From positions 62,001 to 126,000 of the forward strand of contig JADZGE010000031.1 in the NCBI GenBank assembly GCA_020854035.1: a stretch of DNA of 64,000 nucleotides, in the 5' to 3' direction. Under the pieces are notes generated by a model. The model was given only the letters and a program-made list of their open reading frames with translations. It did not search any database and had not been told where the DNA came from. Within the stretch, counting starts at the first letter, position 1. The number at the start of each line of letters is the position of its first letter. Made by a program: the position numbers and the translations under genes. Below are positions 25,402 to 35,272 of this stretch, piece after piece. Source of the stretch: Burkholderiales bacterium (GTDB lineage: Bacteria > Pseudomonadota > Gammaproteobacteria > Burkholderiales > SG8-41).

Positions 25402-26070
25402 ATGGCCGAAATGCAGTCGAGCGCGGTCTCGCTCGCCGCTCTCACGGCGCCCCAGGGAAGCGGCGCCCCGAAGTCGGCGGTGGAGGAGACGCAGGAGCGG
25501 TTCCTGAAGCTCCTCGTCACGCAGATGCGCAACCAGGATCCGCTGAACCCGCTCGACAACGCGCAGGTGACGACCCAGCTCGCGCAGCTCAATACCGTGA
25601 CGGGCATCAGCCAGTTGAACGAGACGCTGCAGGGCATCGCGGCGGGCTTCGCCGCCTCGCAGGTGCTCCAGGCAACACCGCTCGTGGGACGCGACGTCAT
25701 GGTGGCGGGCTCGCGCCTGGCGCTCGCCGACGGGCACGCACCCTTCGCCGCGGAGTTGAAGCAGCCGGTGGACAACCTCAGGATCGACATCCTCGACGCG
25801 GCGGGGCGACTCGTGCATCGCGCGGACACCGGCCCGCAGCAGGCGGGCCTCATCGCGCTCGCCTGGGACGGCGCCGCCGACGGCGGCGGCAGCGCGGCGC
25901 CGGGCAGCTACCGGTTCGTGCTGAGCGCGACGGCGGGCGGCAAGGCGGTCGGGGCGACGGCGCTTGCCATCGCGCGCGTGACCGGTGTCGCCGCCGCGGG
26001 CGGCAGTGTCACCGTCAATCTGTCCACGGGCGAGGCGAGCAGGCTCGCGGACATCAAGCAGGTCTTCTGA
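25402..26070 (+). CDS. flgD: Flagellar hook assembly scaffold FlgD
   Basis: The 222-residue protein has the FlgD N-terminal block FLKLLVTQMRNQDPLNPLDN followed by TTQLAQLNTVTGISQLN. A tudor/fibronectin-like C-terminal part carries RIDILDAAGRLVHR and the GSYRF strand. FlgD caps the growing hook, is needed for FlgE polymerisation, and is absent from the mature flagellum. A GGCAGGGAGAAG site precedes the ATG. Confidence 0.95.
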   Translation: MAEMQSSAVSLAALTAPQGSGAPKSAVEETQERFLKLLVTQMRNQDPLNPLDNAQVTTQLAQLNTVTGISQLNETLQGIAAGFAASQVLQATPLVGRDVMVAGSRLALADGHAPFAAELKQPVDNLRIDILDAAGRLVHRADTGPQQAGLIALAWDGAADGGGSAAPGSYRFVLSATAGGKAVGATALAIARVTGVAAAGGSVTVNLSTGEASRLADIKQVF

Positions 26071-26125
26071 CGGGCGTCGCGCCGCCGGCCGGCGCCGCGC
26101 CGTTTGACCAGACGAAGGAGAACGC

Positions 26126-27337
26126 ATGAGCTTCCAGCAGGGACTGAGCGGGCTCAACGCGGCGAGCCGCGGGCTCGACGTGGCGGGCAACAACATCGCC
26201 AACGCGAGCACGGTGGGCTTCAAGGTCGCCCGCCCCGAGTTCGCGGACGTCTTCGCCAACTCGCTCGCCGGCACCAGCACCAACGCCGTGGGCATCGGCA
26301 CCCAGATCGCGGCGGTGAAGGCGCAGGTCACGCAGGGCAACATCAGCGTCACCAGCAACCCGTTCGACCTCGCGATCAACGGCGGCGGCTATTTCCGGAT
26401 GAGCGAGAACGGCACCGTGAGCTACACGAGGAACGGCCAGTTCGGTTCGGACCGGGACGGCTACATCGTCGACAGCGGCGCGCGGCGTCTCACCGGCTAC
26501 CCGGCCGACGCCGCGGGCGCGATCGTTCCCTCGTCACCCGTGGAGATCCGGCTCTCGACGACCGACATCGCGCCCCAGACCACGACGCGCGCGAGCCTCG
26601 GCGTGAACCTCGACTCGCGCTCGGCGGCGCCGCCGCCGCTGCCGCCTTTCGACACCGCCGATGTCGCCACCTTCAACAGCTCCACGGCGATGACGGTCTA
26701 CGATACCCTCGGCAACCCGCACGTGATGGGGCTCTACTTCCGCAAGACCGCCGCCAACGCGTGGGACATGTACACCAATCTCGACGGCGGCGCGCCGGGC
26801 GCGCCCACCGCGCTCGCCTTCAGCGCGACGGGGGCGCTGACAACGGCGATGCCGCTCGCGCAGTCGCACGCCGTCGCGACCGGCGCCGCGAGCCCGCTCG
26901 CCTTCAGCCTCGATCTCACGGGCACCTCGCAGTACGGCAGCAGCTTCGGGGTGAACTCGATCTTCCAGGACGGCTACACCTCGGGGCGGTTGACCGGGGT
27001 CTTCGTCGGTTCCGACGGCATCGTGCAGGGCCGCTACAGCAACGGCCAGACGCGCAATCTCGCGCAGGTGGTGCTCGCCAACTTCATCAACGTGCAGGGA
27101 CTGAAGCCGATCAGCGACAACCAGTACGCCGAAACGCCCGATTCCGGCGCGCCGCTCGTAGGCGCGCCCGGGACCGGCAGCCTCGGCACGCTGCAGGCGT
27201 CGGCCGTGGAGGAGTCGAATGTGGACCTCACCGCGGAGCTCGTCAACCTCATCACGCTGCAGCGCGTCTACCAGGCGAACGCACAGACCATCAAGACGCA
27301 GGACGCGGTGCTGCAGACGCTGGTGAACATACGATAA
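26126..27337 (+). CDS. flgE: Flagellar hook protein FlgE
   Basis: The 403-residue hook subunit begins SFQQGLSGLNAASRGLDVAG and NNIANASTVGFKVARPEF. It contains the FlgE-type insert domain (MTVYDTLGNPHVMGLYF) and ends with EESNVDLTAELVNLITLQRV and the last helix. The length is usual for a short betaproteobacterial hook protein. A GAAGGAGAA site precedes the ATG. It polymerises under the FlgD cap to form the universal joint. Confidence 0.95.
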   Translation: MSFQQGLSGLNAASRGLDVAGNNIANASTVGFKVARPEFADVFANSLAGTSTNAVGIGTQIAAVKAQVTQGNISVTSNPFDLAINGGGYFRMSENGTVSYTRNGQFGSDRDGYIVDSGARRLTGYPADAAGAIVPSSPVEIRLSTTDIAPQTTTRASLGVNLDSRSAAPPPLPPFDTADVATFNSSTAMTVYDTLGNPHVMGLYFRKTAANAWDMYTNLDGGAPGAPTALAFSATGALTTAMPLAQSHAVATGAASPLAFSLDLTGTSQYGSSFGVNSIFQDGYTSGRLTGVFVGSDGIVQGRYSNGQTRNLAQVVLANFINVQGLKPISDNQYAETPDSGAPLVGAPGTGSLGTLQASAVEESNVDLTAELVNLITLQRVYQANAQTIKTQDAVLQTLVNIR

Positions 27338-27435
27338 GGCGGAGGGACGGGCGATGAGGGATGAGGGATGGGCGATGAGAGATGAGGGGTGATGTCCAAC
27401 CTGCCCATCACCCATCACCGGGAGCACGGCGAGCC
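27338..27435. repeat. GATGAGGG-type short tandem repeat between flgE and flgF
   Basis: About six imperfect copies of GATGAGGG / GATGGGC occupy 27351-27393. They are followed by CATCACCCATCACC, which can fold back on them. Such short-unit, partly palindromic spacers recur between other genes of this window. Confidence 0.5.
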
Positions 27436-28179
27436 ATGGACAGAATGATCTTCACCGCGATGACCGGCGCGAAGCACCTGCTCGAGCGGCAAGCCGTCAC
27501 CGCGAACAACCTCGCGAACGCGTCGAGCACCGGCTACCGCGCCGAAACCCGCGCGGGACGCGCCGTGCCGGTGGTGAGCGAGACGCTGCCCACGCGCGCG
27601 TTCGCGCTGGAATCCACGACCGGCGCGGATTTCACGCCGGGCGCGATTTCACGCACCGGGCGCACGCTCGACGTCGCCGTGCAGGGCAAGGGCTGGATCG
27701 CGGTGGAAGCACCGGGCGGGGGCGAGGCGTATACCCGGGACGGCAGCCTGCAGGTGAACCAGAACGGCGTGCTCCAGACGCGCAACGGCCTGAACGTGCT
27801 CGGGGACGCGGGCCCGATCACGATTCCGGAGCAGACGGAGATCACGATCGGCTCGGACGGCACGGTCTCGACGGTGCCCGCCGGCAGCCTGCGCGCCTCG
27901 GTATCGGCGCTCGGCAGGATCCGGCTCGTCAATCCCGACGAGGCGGTGCTCGAGCGGGGAGCCGACGGGCTGTTCCGCGTGCGCGGGGGCGGGGACGCCA
28001 CGCCGGACGCAGCGGTGCGCCTCGCATCGGGCTACCTCGAGGCTTCGAACGTGAATGTCGCCGAGACGATGGTGGACATGATCGCGCTCGCGCGGCAGTT
28101 CGATCTGCAGATGAAGCTCATGCACGACGCCGAGTCGAACGCGCGGCAGGCCTCGCAGCTGCTCGCGCCCGTACGGTAG
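27436..28179 (+). CDS. flgF: Flagellar basal-body rod protein FlgF
   Basis: The ATG at 27436 gives 247 residues starting MDRMIFTAMTGAKHLLERQA with the rod motif NNLANASSTGYRAET. The middle has VAVQGKGWIAVE and the YTRDGSLQVNQNGVLQTRNG signature of FlgF/FlgG. It ends in SGYLEASNVNVAETMVDMI and the QFDLQMKLMHDAE helix. FlgF links the proximal rod to the FlgG distal rod. An in-frame upstream codon lies in the repeat spacer and is rejected. Confidence 0.95.
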   Translation: MDRMIFTAMTGAKHLLERQAVTANNLANASSTGYRAETRAGRAVPVVSETLPTRAFALESTTGADFTPGAISRTGRTLDVAVQGKGWIAVEAPGGGEAYTRDGSLQVNQNGVLQTRNGLNVLGDAGPITIPEQTEITIGSDGTVSTVPAGSLRASVSALGRIRLVNPDEAVLERGADGLFRVRGGGDATPDAAVRLASGYLEASNVNVAETMVDMIALARQFDLQMKLMHDAESNARQASQLLAPVR

Positions 28180-28220
28180 CCGCCATGGGCAGGCTTGCGT
28201 TCCCGCCACGGCGGCGCAGG

Positions 28221-28356
28221 GATCACGGAGAAGCTCGCGGCTCGAGTCACGGGATCGACCGGGAGGCGAAGGAGCGGAGAGGGCTAGAGATCGATGCGGC
28301 GTTCCGCGTTGTGTCCGTGCCGTTCCACCCGTCCTTTCTCCGTGTCCGCCGTGATC
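28221..28356. repeat. Imperfect inverted repeat between flgF and flgG
   Basis: GATCACGG (28221) pairs with CCGTGATC (28349). In another register CACGGAGAA (28224) pairs with TTCTCCGTG (28336). The 235-base spacer holds no gene. It belongs to the palindromic spacers also seen after flgI, flgL and the GST gene. Confidence 0.45.
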
Positions 28357-28414
28357 TCCGCGGCGGGATCTGACGATCGAGCCGGGCTACCGGCGCAAAG
28401 AAGGGCATGCCGAC

Positions 28415-29197
28415 ATGGTTCGTTCGCTGTGGATTTCCAAGACCGGGCTCGACGCCCAGCAGTTGAACCTCGACGTGATCGCCAACAACCTCGCGAACGT
28501 CAGCACGACGGGGTTCAAGCGCTCGCGCGTCGCGTTCGAGGACCTCATCTACCAGACGCTGCGCCAGCCGGGCGCGCAGTCCTCGCAGACCACGCAGATT
28601 CCGACGGGGCTGCAGGTCGGGGTCGGAGTGCGGCCGGTGGCGACCGAGCGCGTGCACACGCAAGGCAACCTGTCGCAGACCGGCAACTCGTTCGATCTCG
28701 CCATCTCGGGGCAGGGCTTCTTCCAGGTGCTGCTCCCCGACGGCACCACCGCCTACACCCGCGCCGGCGCCTTCCAGGTCGACAACACGGGCCAGCTCGT
28801 GACGGCGAACGGCTTCCCCGTGCAGCCGGCGATCACGATACCGGCGAACACGCTCTCGGTGACCATCGGCAAGGACGGCGTGGTGAGCGTCACCCAGGCC
28901 GGGCAGGCGACCCCGAGCCAGGTCGGCACCGTGCAGCTCGCGAGCTTCATCAATCCGCCCGGGCTGCAGAGCATGGGCGACAACCTCTACCTCGAGACGG
29001 CGACCTCGGGCACGCCCGCCGCCGGGACGCCCGGCTCGAACGGGCTCGGACTGCTCAACCAGGGCTACCTTGAGACCTCCAACGTGAACGTGGTGGAGGA
29101 ACTCGTGCTGATGATCCAGACGCAGCGCGCCTATGAAATCAACTCGCGCGCGATCCAGACCTCCGACCAGATGCTCGCGCGGCTGACGCAGCTATGA
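28415..29197 (+). CDS. flgG: Flagellar distal rod protein FlgG
   Basis: The 260-residue protein has the FlgG opening ([20 protein letters not shown], then [15 protein letters not shown]). The core includes [18 protein letters not shown], and the end is [19 protein letters not shown] with the [17 protein letters not shown] helix. At 260 residues it matches the canonical length exactly. FlgG forms the distal rod through the P and L rings. Its stop overlaps the flgH start by four bases. Confidence 0.96.
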   Translation: MVRSLWISKTGLDAQQLNLDVIANNLANVSTTGFKRSRVAFEDLIYQTLRQPGAQSSQTTQIPTGLQVGVGVRPVATERVHTQGNLSQTGNSFDLAISGQGFFQVLLPDGTTAYTRAGAFQVDNTGQLVTANGFPVQPAITIPANTLSVTIGKDGVVSVTQAGQATPSQVGTVQLASFINPPGLQSMGDNLYLETATSGTPAAGTPGSNGLGLLNQGYLETSNVNVVEELVLMIQTQRAYEINSRAIQTSDQMLARLTQL

Positions 29198-29868
29198 GCC
29201 CGCGCGCCGCACTCGCCGCCGTCGCCTGCGCGTGCGCTCTCGCCGGCTGCGCGCTGCCGCCGCCGCCCGCGATCATCCACCAGCCGGTCACCGCCCGGCC
29301 CGCGCCGCGCGCGGTGCCCGAGAGCCCGAGCGGCGCGATCTTCCAGGGGGCGAGCTCCTACCGGCCGCTCTTCGAGGACGTGCGCGCGAGAAACGTCGGC
29401 GACACGCTGGTCATCCAGATCGTCGAGAAGACCGCCGCCAACAAGAAGGGATCGAGCCAGGTGAACCGCACCGCGGACGCCAAGGCCGAGGTCGGCGCGA
29501 TGAACGTCATCCCGTTCGGCTCGTTCTCGGGCCTCGCCGGTTCGGGCAGCTCCTCCAACACCTTCGAGGGCGGCGGCCAGGCGGCGGCGAGCAACGACTT
29601 CACGGGCGCGCTCGCGGTCACCGTGATCGAGGTGCTGGCGAACGGCAACCTGCTGGTGAGCGGCGAGAAGCAGATCGCGATGACGCAGGGCACCGAGTAC
29701 ATCCGCTTCTCGGGCGTCGTCCACCCGCGCACGATCACGGCCGTCAACACGGTGCTCTCGACGCAGGTCGCCGACGCGCGCATCGAGTACAAGGCGAACG
29801 GCTACATCGACTCGGCGCAGGTGATGGGGTGGCTCGCGCGGTTCTTCCTCACCTTCCTGCCCTTCTAG
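29194..29868 (+). CDS. flgH: Flagellar L-ring lipoprotein FlgH
   Basis: The 224-residue protein has a lipoprotein leader with lipobox LAGC (Cys at about residue 19) and a Pro-rich stretch. Then come [20 protein letters not shown] and [37 protein letters not shown] and [20 protein letters not shown], all FlgH hallmarks. It forms the outer-membrane bushing for the rod. It overlaps flgG by four bases, a sign of translational coupling. Confidence 0.96.
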   Translation: MSPRAALAAVACACALAGCALPPPPAIIHQPVTARPAPRAVPESPSGAIFQGASSYRPLFEDVRARNVGDTLVIQIVEKTAANKKGSSQVNRTADAKAEVGAMNVIPFGSFSGLAGSGSSSNTFEGGGQAAASNDFTGALAVTVIEVLANGNLLVSGEKQIAMTQGTEYIRFSGVVHPRTITAVNTVLSTQVADARIEYKANGYIDSAQVMGWLARFFLTFLPF

Positions 29869-29917
29869 CGTCACGTCGCGCCGCGTTCGGCGAAATCCCC
29901 GTGTGGAATCCCGATAC

Positions 29918-31057
29918 ATGCCGTCCATGACCGCCAGCTCCGTGGCACGGGCGCTTGCGCGAACTCTCTTCGCGCTCGCGATGGCGCTGGCGGCGGCCGC
30001 GCCCGCGGGCGGCGAGCGGATCCGCGACCTCGTGAGCGTGCAGGGCGCGCGGCCGAACCAGCTGGTCGGCTACGGCATCGTCGTGGGACTCGACCAGAGC
30101 GGCGACCAGACCACGCAGACGCCGTTCACCGTGCAGTCGGTGTTGAACATGCTCTCCCAGCTCGGTGTCAACCTCCCCGCGGACCGGCTCACCTCCATCC
30201 AGTTGAAGAACGTGGCCGCGGTGATGGTGACCGCGACGCTGCCGCCGTTCGCGCGGCCCGGGCAGTCAATCGACGTCGTCGCCTCCTCGCTCGGCAACGC
30301 GAAGAGCCTGCGCGGGGGCACGCTGCTGCTCACGCCGCTGAAGGGCGCGGACGGCGAAATCTACGCGATGGCCCAGGGCAACGTCGTCGTGGGCGGCGCG
30401 GGCGCGTCCTCGGCCGGCAGCAAGGTGCAGGTGAACCATCTCTCGGCCGGGCGCGTGCCGGGCGGGGCGACAGTCGAGCGCGCGGTGCCCGCGCGCGTGG
30501 GCGACGACGATGCGATCCAGCTCGAGCTCGCCGTGACCGATTTCGGCACCGTGAGCCGGATCGTGGATGCGATCAACGGGCGCTTCGCCGATGCGCCCGC
30601 GAGCGCCGTGGACGGGCGCGTGGTGCGCGTCGCCGCGCCGGCGGACCCCGGCGAGCGCGTCGCGTTCATCGCCCGGCTCGAGGCGCTCGACGTCGTCCCG
30701 GCGCGGACCGCGGCGAAAGTGATCGTGAACTCGCGCACCGGTTCCGTGGTGATGAACCAGACCGTCACGGTGGAAGCGTGCGCGGTGGCGCACGGCGGAC
30801 TGTCGGTGGTGGTGTCCACCGAGCCCGTCGTGAGCCAGCCCGCGCCCTTCTCGCAGGGCGAGACGATCCTCGTGCCGCGCTCCGACGTGCAGGTGCGGCA
30901 GGAGCAGGGAAGCCTCATGGTGATTCCGCGCGGGGCCGCGCTCGCGGATATCGTGAAGGCGTTGAACGCGGTCGGCGCGACGCCGCTCGACCTCATGTCG
31001 ATCCTGCAGGCGATGAAGGCGGCCGGCGCGCTGCGGGCGGAACTGGAAGTGATCTAG
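29918..31057 (+). CDS. flgI: Flagellar P-ring protein FlgI
   Basis: The ATG at 29918 gives 379 residues with a cleavable leader (ARTLFALAMALAAAAPAGG). The mature P-ring protein starts ERIRDLVSVQGARPNQLVGY and includes GDQTTQTPFTVQSVLNML and LLTPLKGADGEIYAMAQGNV. The end is LADIVKALNAVGATPLDLM. FlgI rings the rod in the peptidoglycan layer with FlgA's help. An in-frame GTG at 29903 would add five residues. Confidence 0.95.
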   Translation: MPSMTASSVARALARTLFALAMALAAAAPAGGERIRDLVSVQGARPNQLVGYGIVVGLDQSGDQTTQTPFTVQSVLNMLSQLGVNLPADRLTSIQLKNVAAVMVTATLPPFARPGQSIDVVASSLGNAKSLRGGTLLLTPLKGADGEIYAMAQGNVVVGGAGASSAGSKVQVNHLSAGRVPGGATVERAVPARVGDDDAIQLELAVTDFGTVSRIVDAINGRFADAPASAVDGRVVRVAAPADPGERVAFIARLEALDVVPARTAAKVIVNSRTGSVVMNQTVTVEACAVAHGGLSVVVSTEPVVSQPAPFSQGETILVPRSDVQVRQEQGSLMVIPRGAALADIVKALNAVGATPLDLMSILQAMKAAGALRAELEVI

Positions 31058-31079
31058 CGATCCCCGCAGGAATCGGGAC

Positions 31080-31240
31080 CGGCCACGGAAACACACGGAA
31101 ACACGCGGACGATCGGGCAATCATGCGACGGGAAGACGGGACGGGAGGCGCTGGCTCCAGAGGCGGGGGGACGATTCGTCGCGTTCCCGCCGCGCTGCGG
31201 GGCCCTGCTCTTCGCGTGTTTCCGGGTGTTTCCGTGGCCG
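31080..31240. repeat. Near-perfect 28-base inverted repeat between flgI and flgJ
   Basis: The arms 31080-31107 and 31213-31240 are complementary at 27 of 28 positions. Each is itself built from two CACGGAAACA-type units. The 105-base centre has no gene. A transcript across this 202-base gap could form a large cruciform-like stem inside the flagellar operon. Confidence 0.75.
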
Positions 31241-31259
31241 AACGGGTTACGGACCAGCC

Positions 31260-32147
31260 ATGAGCGCCGGCGCCGTCGACCCCACCGGGCGGCTCGCGGG
31301 TGAACCCGCCGCGCTCGAGCGCATCCGCGCGCGCGCGAAGGACGACCCGGAGGGCGCGGTGCGGGCCGCGGCGCGCGAGTTCGAGGCGCTCTTTCTCGGC
31401 ATGCTGCTGAAGAGCATGCGCGAGACGACGCAGCAGGACACGCCCTTCGACAGCTCGCACACGCGCTTCTACCAGTCGCTCCTTGACCAGCAGTACGCGC
31501 AGGTGCTCGCCGCCCGCGGCGTCGGCCTCGCCGAGATGATCGCGCGGCAGCTCTCCGGCAGCGCGGCACGGCCAGCGGCAGCGGCTCCCGCAGTGGGGCC
31601 GGCGGCGGCGCAGCCGGCGCAGGAGCCGCCCCCGCGGGCCGAGGCACCGCCCCCGGCCGCGGCGCGGTTGCCCGCGCACGCCCGGGACTTCGTGGGCCGG
31701 GTCTGGCCGCACGCGCTCGCCGCGGCGCGCGAGACCGGCGTCGCGCCCCACTTCATCGTCGCGCAGGCGGCGCTCGAGAGCGGCTGGGGCGCCGCCGAGA
31801 TCCGCGGCGCCGACGGCGGCGCGAGCCACAACCTCTTCGGCATCAAGGCCGGGCGCGGCTGGACGGGAGCGGTCGTGGAAACCGCCACCACGGAGTACGT
31901 GAACGGCGCGCCGCAGGCGGCGATGGAGCGTTTCCGCGCCTACGGTTCGTACGCCGAGGCGTTCACCGACTACGCGAGGCTGCTGAAATCGCAGCCGCGC
32001 TACGCGAGGGTGCTCGAGAACGGAGCGGACGCCGCCGGCTTCGCGCGCGGCCTCCAGCAGGCGGGCTACGCGACCGACCCGATGTACGCGGAGAAGCTCG
32101 TGCGGATCATCAACGGCCCGTTGCTGCGCGCGGCGCTGACCGGCTGA
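31260..32147 (+). CDS. flgJ: Flagellar rod-cap/peptidoglycan hydrolase FlgJ
   Basis: The 295-residue, two-domain protein fits betaproteobacterial FlgJ. The rod-binding domain is at about 35-100 (REFEALFLGMLLKSMRETTQ, then FYQSLLDQQYAQ). A Pro/Ala linker follows, then a glucosaminidase domain at about 140-292 with HFIVAQAALESGWGAAEIRG containing the catalytic Glu, then NLFGIKAGRGW and YGSYAEAFTDYARLL. It cuts peptidoglycan so the rod can pass. The ATG at 31260 lies right after the palindromic spacer. Confidence 0.95.
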   Translation: MSAGAVDPTGRLAGEPAALERIRARAKDDPEGAVRAAAREFEALFLGMLLKSMRETTQQDTPFDSSHTRFYQSLLDQQYAQVLAARGVGLAEMIARQLSGSAARPAAAAPAVGPAAAQPAQEPPPRAEAPPPAAARLPAHARDFVGRVWPHALAAARETGVAPHFIVAQAALESGWGAAEIRGADGGASHNLFGIKAGRGWTGAVVETATTEYVNGAPQAAMERFRAYGSYAEAFTDYARLLKSQPRYARVLENGADAAGFARGLQQAGYATDPMYAEKLVRIINGPLLRAALTG

Positions 32148-32157
32148 GGGAGGGCGC

Positions 32158-34053
32158 ATGGCGGGGCTGCTCGGCATCGGAATCACGGGACTGCAGGCGG
32201 CCCAGCTCGGGCTTTCCACCGCGAGCCACAACATCGTGAACGCCGCGACGCCCGGCTACAGCCGCCAGGAGGTGGTGCAGGCGACGCTGCCGCCCCAGGC
32301 GACGGGAAACGGTTTCATCGGGCAGGGCACCGCGGTAGAGACCATACGGCGGCAGTTCGACGAGTTCCTGAACCGCGAGGTCGTGATCGGCGAGTCCCAG
32401 AGCGCGGCGCTCGCGGCGTTCCACGCGCAGATCACCCGCGTCGACGATCTTCTCGCCGACCCGAACGCGGGGCTCGCGCCGGCGCTCCAGTCCTTCTTCA
32501 ACGGCCTGCACGACGTGGCGAACGAGCCCGGGAGCGTCGTCGCGCGCTCGGCGCTCGTGAGCGCGGGCGAGGGACTCGTCTCCCGCTTCCGGCTGATCGA
32601 CCAGCGCCTCTCGGAGCTTCGCGCGAGCGTCAACGGTGAGATCGTGTCCACGGTGGCGGGCATCAATACCTTCGCGGCCGAGATCGCGCGGCTGAACGAA
32701 CGCATCGTGGTCGCGGAATCGGCCGTGGAGCAGCCCGCGAACGACCTGCGCGATCGGCGCGACCAGCTCGTGCTGGAGTTGAATCGCCTGGTCGGCGCGA
32801 GCGTCACGCAGCAGGGCGGGGCATACAACGTGTTCGTCGGCAACGGCGTGCCGGTGGTGATCGGCGCGCAGTCCTTCGCGCTCGGCACGCTCGCCTCGCC
32901 CACGGACCCCGGGCGCACGGTGGTGGGCATCGTGACGCCGGGCGGCGTGACGCAGATCCCGGACGACTCGCTGCAGGGCGGATCGCTCGGGGGGGTCATC
33001 GCCTTCCGCGGCCAGTCGCTCGACTCGACGCAGAATGCGCTCGGCCGGATCGCCATCGTGCTCGCCGGGACCGTAAACGAGCAGCACGCGCTCGGGCAGG
33101 ATCTCGCCGGAGCGCTCGGCGGCGCCTTCTTCGGCGTCGCTCCCGCCAGCGTCGCGGGCTCGAACGGCAACACGGGCAACGCGCAGCTCGCCGCGGCGTT
33201 CACCGACTACGGCGCGCTCACCACCAGTGACTACCGGATACTCTACGACGGGGCGGCGTGGACCGTGACGCGGCTCTCCGACGGGGCGCAGCAGAGCTTC
33301 GCCGCGCTGCCCGCGACGGTCGACGGGGTGGCGATCTCGATCGCCTCCGGCGCCGCGAACGCGAACGACCAGTTCCTGCTGCGGCCCACGGCGCTCGGCG
33401 CCTCGGGCATCGCGATGGCGATCTCGGATCCCGCGCGCGTCGCGGCGGCGGCGCCGATCCGCACGGCGGCGGGCGCCGCGAACACCGGCGCGGCCACGAT
33501 CAGCGCCGGCGCCGTGAACGCCCCGCCGCCGCCCGACGCCAACCTCACCCAGACGGTGACCATTACCTTCACGGGCCCGGGAACGTTCAACGTGACGGGC
33601 GTCGGCACCGGCAACCCGGCCGGCGTCGCCTACACGCCGGGAGCCGGCATAACCTACAACGGCTGGACCATGGCGATCGCGGGCACACCCGCGGCCGGGG
33701 ACACCTTCACCGTGTCGGCCAACACCGGCGGGGTGTCGGACTCCCGCAACGCGCTGCTGCTCGCGGCGCTGCAGTCGCGCGGCACGATTGCCGGGGGGAC
33801 GGCGACCTTCCAGTCCGCCTACGGGCAGCTCGTGAGCCGCGTGGGCGACGACACGCGGGGCGCCGGGATCCGCGCCGACGCGCAGCAGGCGTTCCTCGCG
33901 CAGGCGCAGGCGGCGCGCGAGTCGTACTCGGGCGTCAACCTCGACGAGGAGGCGGCGAACCTCGTGCGCTACCAGCAGGCCTACCAGGCCGCGGCACGCG
34001 CGATCCAGGTCGGATCGCGACTGTTCGACGAACTCCTCGATCTCTCAAGGTGA
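32158..34053 (+). CDS. flgK: Flagellar hook-filament junction protein FlgK
   Basis: The 631-residue protein starts GLLGIGITGLQAAQLGLSTA with NIVNAATPGYSRQEV. It has FFNGLHDVANEPGSVVARSA and LNERIVVAESAVEQPANDLR. The C-terminal signature is SGVNLDEEAANLVRYQQAYQ followed by AAARAIQVGSRLFDELLDL. Between about 400 and 540 lies an Ala/Gly/Thr-rich surface domain. FlgK is the first junction zone and a client of FlgN. The stop is seven bases before flgL. Confidence 0.95.
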   Translation: MAGLLGIGITGLQAAQLGLSTASHNIVNAATPGYSRQEVVQATLPPQATGNGFIGQGTAVETIRRQFDEFLNREVVIGESQSAALAAFHAQITRVDDLLADPNAGLAPALQSFFNGLHDVANEPGSVVARSALVSAGEGLVSRFRLIDQRLSELRASVNGEIVSTVAGINTFAAEIARLNERIVVAESAVEQPANDLRDRRDQLVLELNRLVGASVTQQGGAYNVFVGNGVPVVIGAQSFALGTLASPTDPGRTVVGIVTPGGVTQIPDDSLQGGSLGGVIAFRGQSLDSTQNALGRIAIVLAGTVNEQHALGQDLAGALGGAFFGVAPASVAGSNGNTGNAQLAAAFTDYGALTTSDYRILYDGAAWTVTRLSDGAQQSFAALPATVDGVAISIASGAANANDQFLLRPTALGASGIAMAISDPARVAAAAPIRTAAGAANTGAATISAGAVNAPPPPDANLTQTVTITFTGPGTFNVTGVGTGNPAGVAYTPGAGITYNGWTMAIAGTPAAGDTFTVSANTGGVSDSRNALLLAALQSRGTIAGGTATFQSAYGQLVSRVGDDTRGAGIRADAQQAFLAQAQAARESYSGVNLDEEAANLVRYQQAYQAAARAIQVGSRLFDELLDLSR

Positions 34054-34060
34054 GGCCGGC

Positions 34061-35260
34061 ATGCGCGTCAGCACGTCACTCATTTTCGACCGCGGCGTCG
34101 CTGCCATGCAGGAGCGGCAGTCGGAACTCCTCTCGACCCAGCAGCGGCTCGCCACCGGGCGGCGCATTCTGTCCCCGGCGGACGATCCGGTCGCCGCGGC
34201 GCAGGTGCTCCAGTTGACCGAGGCGGACGAAACCAACACCCGGCTGCGCGTGAACCGCGACTACGCGCAGAACCAGCTCGCGCTCGCCGAGGTTTCGATC
34301 GCGCAGGCGGTGGACATCCTGCAGGCGGTGCGCGAGCGCGCGGTTGCGGCGGGCAACGGCGCGTACACCGACGCCGAGCTCCAGAGCATCGCGAACGACG
34401 TCGCGGGCCGCTTCGAGCAGCTCCTCGCGATCGCCAACACGACCGATGCGCAGGGGCGCTACCTCTTCTCCGGCTACCAGGGAGCGACGCTGCCCTTCGT
34501 CGTCGACGGCGCGGGCGTGGTGCAGTATCGGGGCGACGAGGGCGAGCGGCTCGTGCAGGCCGCGCCCTCGCGGAGAATCGCGCTGAACGTGACCGGCGCG
34601 GCGCTTTTTCAGCGCGTTCCGGCGGGCAACGGCGCGTTCACCTGGGCACCGGGCGCGGGCAACGCGGGCTCGGGCGTGATCGGCCCGGGCAGCGTGGTCG
34701 ACGGCACGCTCGTCACCGGACACGATTACCGGATCACCTTCACCGTCGCGGGCGGGGTCACCACCTACGACGTCGTCGACATGACCTCGGCGACGACGGT
34801 GCTTGCGGCGCAGCCCTGGAGCGGCGGGCCGGCCGCGCTCGAGTTCGACGGGATCGCGGTGAACCTCGAGGGGCGGCCGGCGAACGGCGACACGTTCGCG
34901 ATCGTTCCGAGCACCGACCAGAGCGTGTTCGCGACCCTGCGCAGGCTGATCGGGGCGCTGCGCGGGGGCGGCGGCACGCCGTTCGCCAACAGCCTCGGCA
35001 TCGCGTTGACCGACCTCGATCGCGCGCTCGACACGGCGGTCGCGCAGCGGGCGAGCGTGGGCGTGCGGCTGCGCGAGATCGATGCGACGAACGGCGTCGG
35101 GGAAGCTTTCGGGCTGCAGTACCAGAGCGCGCGCTCGCAGCTTGACGACGCGGACTATGCAAAGGTGGTGAGCGACCTCTCGCGCCAGCAGTTGACGCTG
35201 CAGGCGGCGCAGCAGTCGTTCGTGCGGGTGACGCAGCTCTCGCTGTTCGATTTCCTCTAG
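34061..35260 (+). CDS. flgL: Flagellar hook-filament junction protein FlgL
   Basis: The 399-residue protein begins MRVSTSLIFDRGVAAMQERQ and has the FlgL motif LLSTQQRLATGRRILSPADD. Its middle has GRYLFSGYQGATLPFV, and it ends in the flagellin-like SDLSRQQLTLQAAQQSFVRV and LSLFDFL. It sits between FlgK and filament and is chaperoned by FlgN. It is the last gene of the flg run, and a long hairpin follows its stop. Confidence 0.95.
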   Translation: MRVSTSLIFDRGVAAMQERQSELLSTQQRLATGRRILSPADDPVAAAQVLQLTEADETNTRLRVNRDYAQNQLALAEVSIAQAVDILQAVRERAVAAGNGAYTDAELQSIANDVAGRFEQLLAIANTTDAQGRYLFSGYQGATLPFVVDGAGVVQYRGDEGERLVQAAPSRRIALNVTGAALFQRVPAGNGAFTWAPGAGNAGSGVIGPGSVVDGTLVTGHDYRITFTVAGGVTTYDVVDMTSATTVLAAQPWSGGPAALEFDGIAVNLEGRPANGDTFAIVPSTDQSVFATLRRLIGALRGGGGTPFANSLGIALTDLDRALDTAVAQRASVGVRLREIDATNGVGEAFGLQYQSARSQLDDADYAKVVSDLSRQQLTLQAAQQSFVRVTQLSLFDFL

Positions 35261-35272
35261 CGGCGGACCTTA

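Noticed and set aside
27351-27393. CRISPR-like repeat series
   Set aside because: The units are about 8 bases, contiguous and imperfect, with no spacers; a short tandem repeat, not CRISPR.
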